From: UBA668 sp052034175
GTDB lineage: Bacteria; Actinomycetota; Acidimicrobiia; Acidimicrobiales; Ilumatobacteraceae
Direction: 5' to 3'
NCBI GenBank assembly: GCA_052034175.1
Contig: JBPOIX010000131.1
Coordinates: 1-7,040 of the forward strand
Length of the DNA: 7,040 bases
Positions 5,209-7,040 of the stretch are shown in pieces; positions within the stretch are counted from its first letter, which is position 1, and each line of letters begins with the position of its first letter. The position numbers were made by a program, and so were the translations under genes. A model generated the notes under the pieces. It made no database searches. It saw only the letters and a list, made by a program, of their open reading frames with translations, and was not told where the DNA came from.

Positions 5209-6594
5209 ATGTTGTTCTTCCGCCAGTACTACCTCGGCTGCCTCTCGCTCGCCAGCTACCTCGTCGGCGACACCACCACCGGGAAGGCCGTCGTGGTCGA
5301 CCCGCAGCGCGATGTGGACCACTACCTGGCCGACGCCGAGGCGAACGGTCTGACGATCACCCATGTGCTGGAGACCCACTTCCATGCCGACTTCCTGTCC
5401 GGCCACCTCGAGCTCGCCGAGCGCACGGGGGCGGTCATCGGTTTCGGTCGTGCCGCGCAGGGCAAGGCCCAGTTCGCGATGGAGGCCTACGGCGACGGCG
5501 ATCTCATCCGCTTGGGTGAGGTCGTGCTGGAGATCCGCGAGACGCCCGGGCATACGCCGGAATCGATCTCGATCGTCGTCTACCCGCATGGCGAGCACGG
5601 CACTCCCGAAGGGGTCCTCACCGGCGACACCCTGTTCATCGGCGATGTCGGCCGGCCCGACCTGCTGTCGGCCATCGGGTACACCGCCGATGAACTCGCC
5701 GTGCAGCTGTATCACTCCTTGCACGACAAGCTGCTGACGCTGCCGGACGCGACGAAGGTCTGGCCGGCACACGGCGCCGGGTCGGCCTGTGGCAAGAACC
5801 TGTCGACGGAGACGGTGAGCACCATCGGCGAGCAACGACGGACCAACTACGCGCTCGCCCCGATGACCGTGGAGCAGTTCCGTGAAGCGGTCACCCAGGG
5901 GCAGTCCGTGGCGCCGTTGTACTTCCTCTTCGCCGCAGTGAAGAACCGTCAGGAGCGCGACCTCTACGCCGAGACCCCGGTGGCGAAGCTCTCGCTCGAC
6001 GAGGTGTTGGCGCATCAGCGCGACGGTGCCGTCGTCATCGACGCACGGGAGGAGACGATGTTCGCCGCCGGGCACCTGCGGGGTTCGATCAACGTCGGGC
6101 TCAGCGGGCGCTTCGCCGAGTACACCGGTGAGGTGATGGAGCCTGGCACTCCGATCGTGCTCGTGTGCGAGCCCGGCTCTGAGGCCGAGGCCCGCACGCG
6201 CCTCGCGCGCATCGGGTTCGACCGGGTGCTCGGTGCGCTGGACAATCCGTTCGCCGCCTTCGTGGAGCACCCGGAGCATCTCGAACAGCTCAGCCGGCTG
6301 TCCGTCTCGGTGTTGACGGAGCGCATGCGCGAGGTGCCCGGTCTGGTGCTGGTGGACATCCGCAATCCGGGCGAAGTGGCGGAGGGGAGCATCCCCGGCG
6401 CCATGGTCATCGGGCTGCCCGCACTCCTGAAGCGCCTGGGGGAACTCGACCCCGCGGCGCCAACGGTGGTGTTCTGCGCCGGCGGCTACCGTTCTGCCAT
6501 TGCCTCCAGCCTGCTGCGCTCCCACGGCTTCACCGACGTGTCGGACCTCATCGGTGGCTACACCGCGTGGTCCGGCGCTCCGGCGGCGGTCTGA
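5209..6594 (+). CDS. CstB-like persulfide dioxygenase/rhodanese fusion (MBL fold plus two rhodanese domains)
   Basis: Predicted cytosolic 461-aa enzyme for clearing persulfides. An MBL-fold persulfide dioxygenase domain occupies about residues 1-240, with ETHFHADFLSGH (55-66), TPGHTPES (112-119), LTGDTLFIGDVGRPD (137-151) and PAHGAGSACGK (186-196). The ETHE1-type iron ligands are predicted as His57, His115 and Asp140, with His59, Asp61 and His188 also conserved. Cys194 lies in the conserved GSACGK loop. Rhodanese domain 1 (about 262-350) has VIDARE and AGHLRGSINV, but its loop is CEPGSE. Domain 2 (about 365-461) has VDIRNPGEV and an intact loop, CAGGYRS, with Cys423 and Arg428. This MBL plus pseudo-rhodanese plus rhodanese order is that of Staphylococcus aureus CstB, which oxidises persulfide and yields thiosulfate; whether this protein releases sulfite or thiosulfate is unknown. 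The leaderless ATG start and the operator-controlled promoter are described separately. A TauE-like exporter follows 9 bases downstream. Confidence 0.9.
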   Translation: MLFFRQYYLGCLSLASYLVGDTTTGKAVVVDPQRDVDHYLADAEANGLTITHVLETHFHADFLSGHLELAERTGAVIGFGRAAQGKAQFAMEAYGDGDLIRLGEVVLEIRETPGHTPESISIVVYPHGEHGTPEGVLTGDTLFIGDVGRPDLLSAIGYTADELAVQLYHSLHDKLLTLPDATKVWPAHGAGSACGKNLSTETVSTIGEQRRTNYALAPMTVEQFREAVTQGQSVAPLYFLFAAVKNRQERDLYAETPVAKLSLDEVLAHQRDGAVVIDAREETMFAAGHLRGSINVGLSGRFAEYTGEVMEPGTPIVLVCEPGSEAEARTRLARIGFDRVLGALDNPFAAFVEHPEHLEQLSRLSVSVLTERMREVPGLVLVDIRNPGEVAEGSIPGAMVIGLPALLKRLGELDPAAPTVVFCAGGYRSAIASSLLRSHGFTDVSDLIGGYTAWSGAPAAV

Positions 6595-6603
6595 GCGGCC
6601 GGC

Positions 6604-7040
6604 GTGCGAGCCCTCTTCGCGTCGCCCCTCGGCTTCCTCATCGGCCTCTCGCTGGGGGCGTTGGGTGGTGGCGGTTCCATCCTCGCCATTCCTGCACTCG
6701 TCTACGCCGCGGGGCAGTCGCCCACACACGCGTCGGCCACGTCGCTCATCCTGGTTGCCATCACGTCGCTGATCGGCCTGCTGCCTCACTGGCAGGCGGG
6801 GCGGGTGAAGGCTCTCCCCGGCCTGTTGTTCGGGTTGGCCGGCATCGGTGGTGCCGTGGTCGGCAGCGCCTGGAGCAAGGGCGTCGACCCGGACCTCCTG
6901 ATGCTGCTGTTCGCCGGCGTGATGGTGGCGGCAGGGGTGGTGATGTGGAAGCGCAGCCGGCCCTGCCCGGATTGCGCGCCCGAGGTGACGCGCCCCTTGC
7001 ACGCCGACGCCCCGACCGTGCTCAAGGTGCTGCTGGCCGG
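6604..7040 (+). CDS. TauE/SafE-family sulfite/sulfonate exporter, 3' end beyond window
   Basis: Predicted inner-membrane permease; 145 codons are visible and no stop occurs before the window edge. The N-terminus carries the family glycine signature, GALGGGGSILAIPALVY (18-34), within the first hydrophobic hairpin. Further hydrophobic segments span about 45-61, 71-90 and 97-115. TauE/SafE proteins export sulfite, sulfoacetate or related anions, and such genes accompany cstB in known persulfide-response operons. GTG at 6604 begins 9 bases after the upstream TGA; no clear ribosome binding site is seen, so translation probably depends on coupling. After the third or fourth segment, a hydrophilic loop holds PCPDC (120-124), a CxxC thiol pair that I do not recognise as a standard TauE feature. 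Sulfite as substrate is inferred from the operon partner. Confidence 0.85.
   Translation, partial: MRALFASPLGFLIGLSLGALGGGGSILAIPALVYAAGQSPTHASATSLILVAITSLIGLLPHWQAGRVKALPGLLFGLAGIGGAVVGSAWSKGVDPDLLMLLFAGVMVAAGVVMWKRSRPCPDCAPEVTRPLHADAPTVLKVLLA

Noticed and set aside
4084..7002. Very long minus-strand open frame covering the aldolase and everything opposite the sulfur operon (972 codons)
   Set aside because: Only the last 350 codons resemble a protein family. The rest is antisense to the well-supported persulfide dioxygenase and exporter, is rich in H, R, G and Q, and is a typical shadow frame in GC-rich DNA.

Overview
The window is a densely coded, very GC-rich piece of bacterial chromosome. 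GC-biased third positions, GTG starts, several start codons sitting 6-7 bases after a TAnnnT-type -10 element (which suggests leaderless mRNAs), and the protein families present all fit an actinomycete (Actinomycetota). The lineage within that phylum cannot be fixed from this sequence. No RNA genes, insertion sequences, CRISPR arrays or phage genes are visible, and no gene-free stretch exceeds about 92 bases.

Layout from left to right: (1) a TauD-superfamily 2-oxoglutarate/Fe(II) oxygenase of the gamma-butyrobetaine/trimethyllysine hydroxylase type (+, 9-1118). (2) Facing it, a two-gene minus-strand operon made of a PfkB-family sugar kinase (1750-2673) and a P-loop nucleoside/sugar-kinase-like protein (1143-1757), overlapping by 8 bases. 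(3) Divergent from that operon, a class I bacterial cytochrome P450 (+, 2765-3991), closed by a perfect 15-bp hairpin. (4) A PLP-dependent low-specificity threonine-aldolase-like enzyme on the minus strand (4084-5136). (5) Divergent from it, a sulfur-detoxification operon running off the right edge: a CstB-like persulfide dioxygenase/rhodanese fusion (5209-6594) followed 9 bases later by a TauE/SafE-type sulfite exporter (6604 to the window end).

The best-supported functional unit is the last one. A strong sigma70-like promoter (TTGACG, 17-base spacer, TATACT) carries inside it a 16-bp palindrome, ATACCCC-GG-GGGGTAT. This resembles the operators of CsoR-family repressors, including the persulfide sensor CstR. 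The expected logic is that persulfide stress relieves repression, the fusion enzyme oxidises and transfers sulfane sulfur to sulfite or thiosulfate, and the TauE-like protein exports the product. No cstR gene lies in the window, so the regulator must be downstream or elsewhere.

The other genes look like ordinary metabolic accessory functions: quaternary-amine oxidation, sugar phosphorylation, an orphan P450 without a redox partner in view, and an amino-acid aldolase. I see no evidence for a wholly undescribed system. The points most worth a second look are the operator-in-promoter arrangement, the unusual first rhodanese loop of the fusion protein, the alanine at the P450 oxygen-activation position, and the recurring leaderless promoter geometry.
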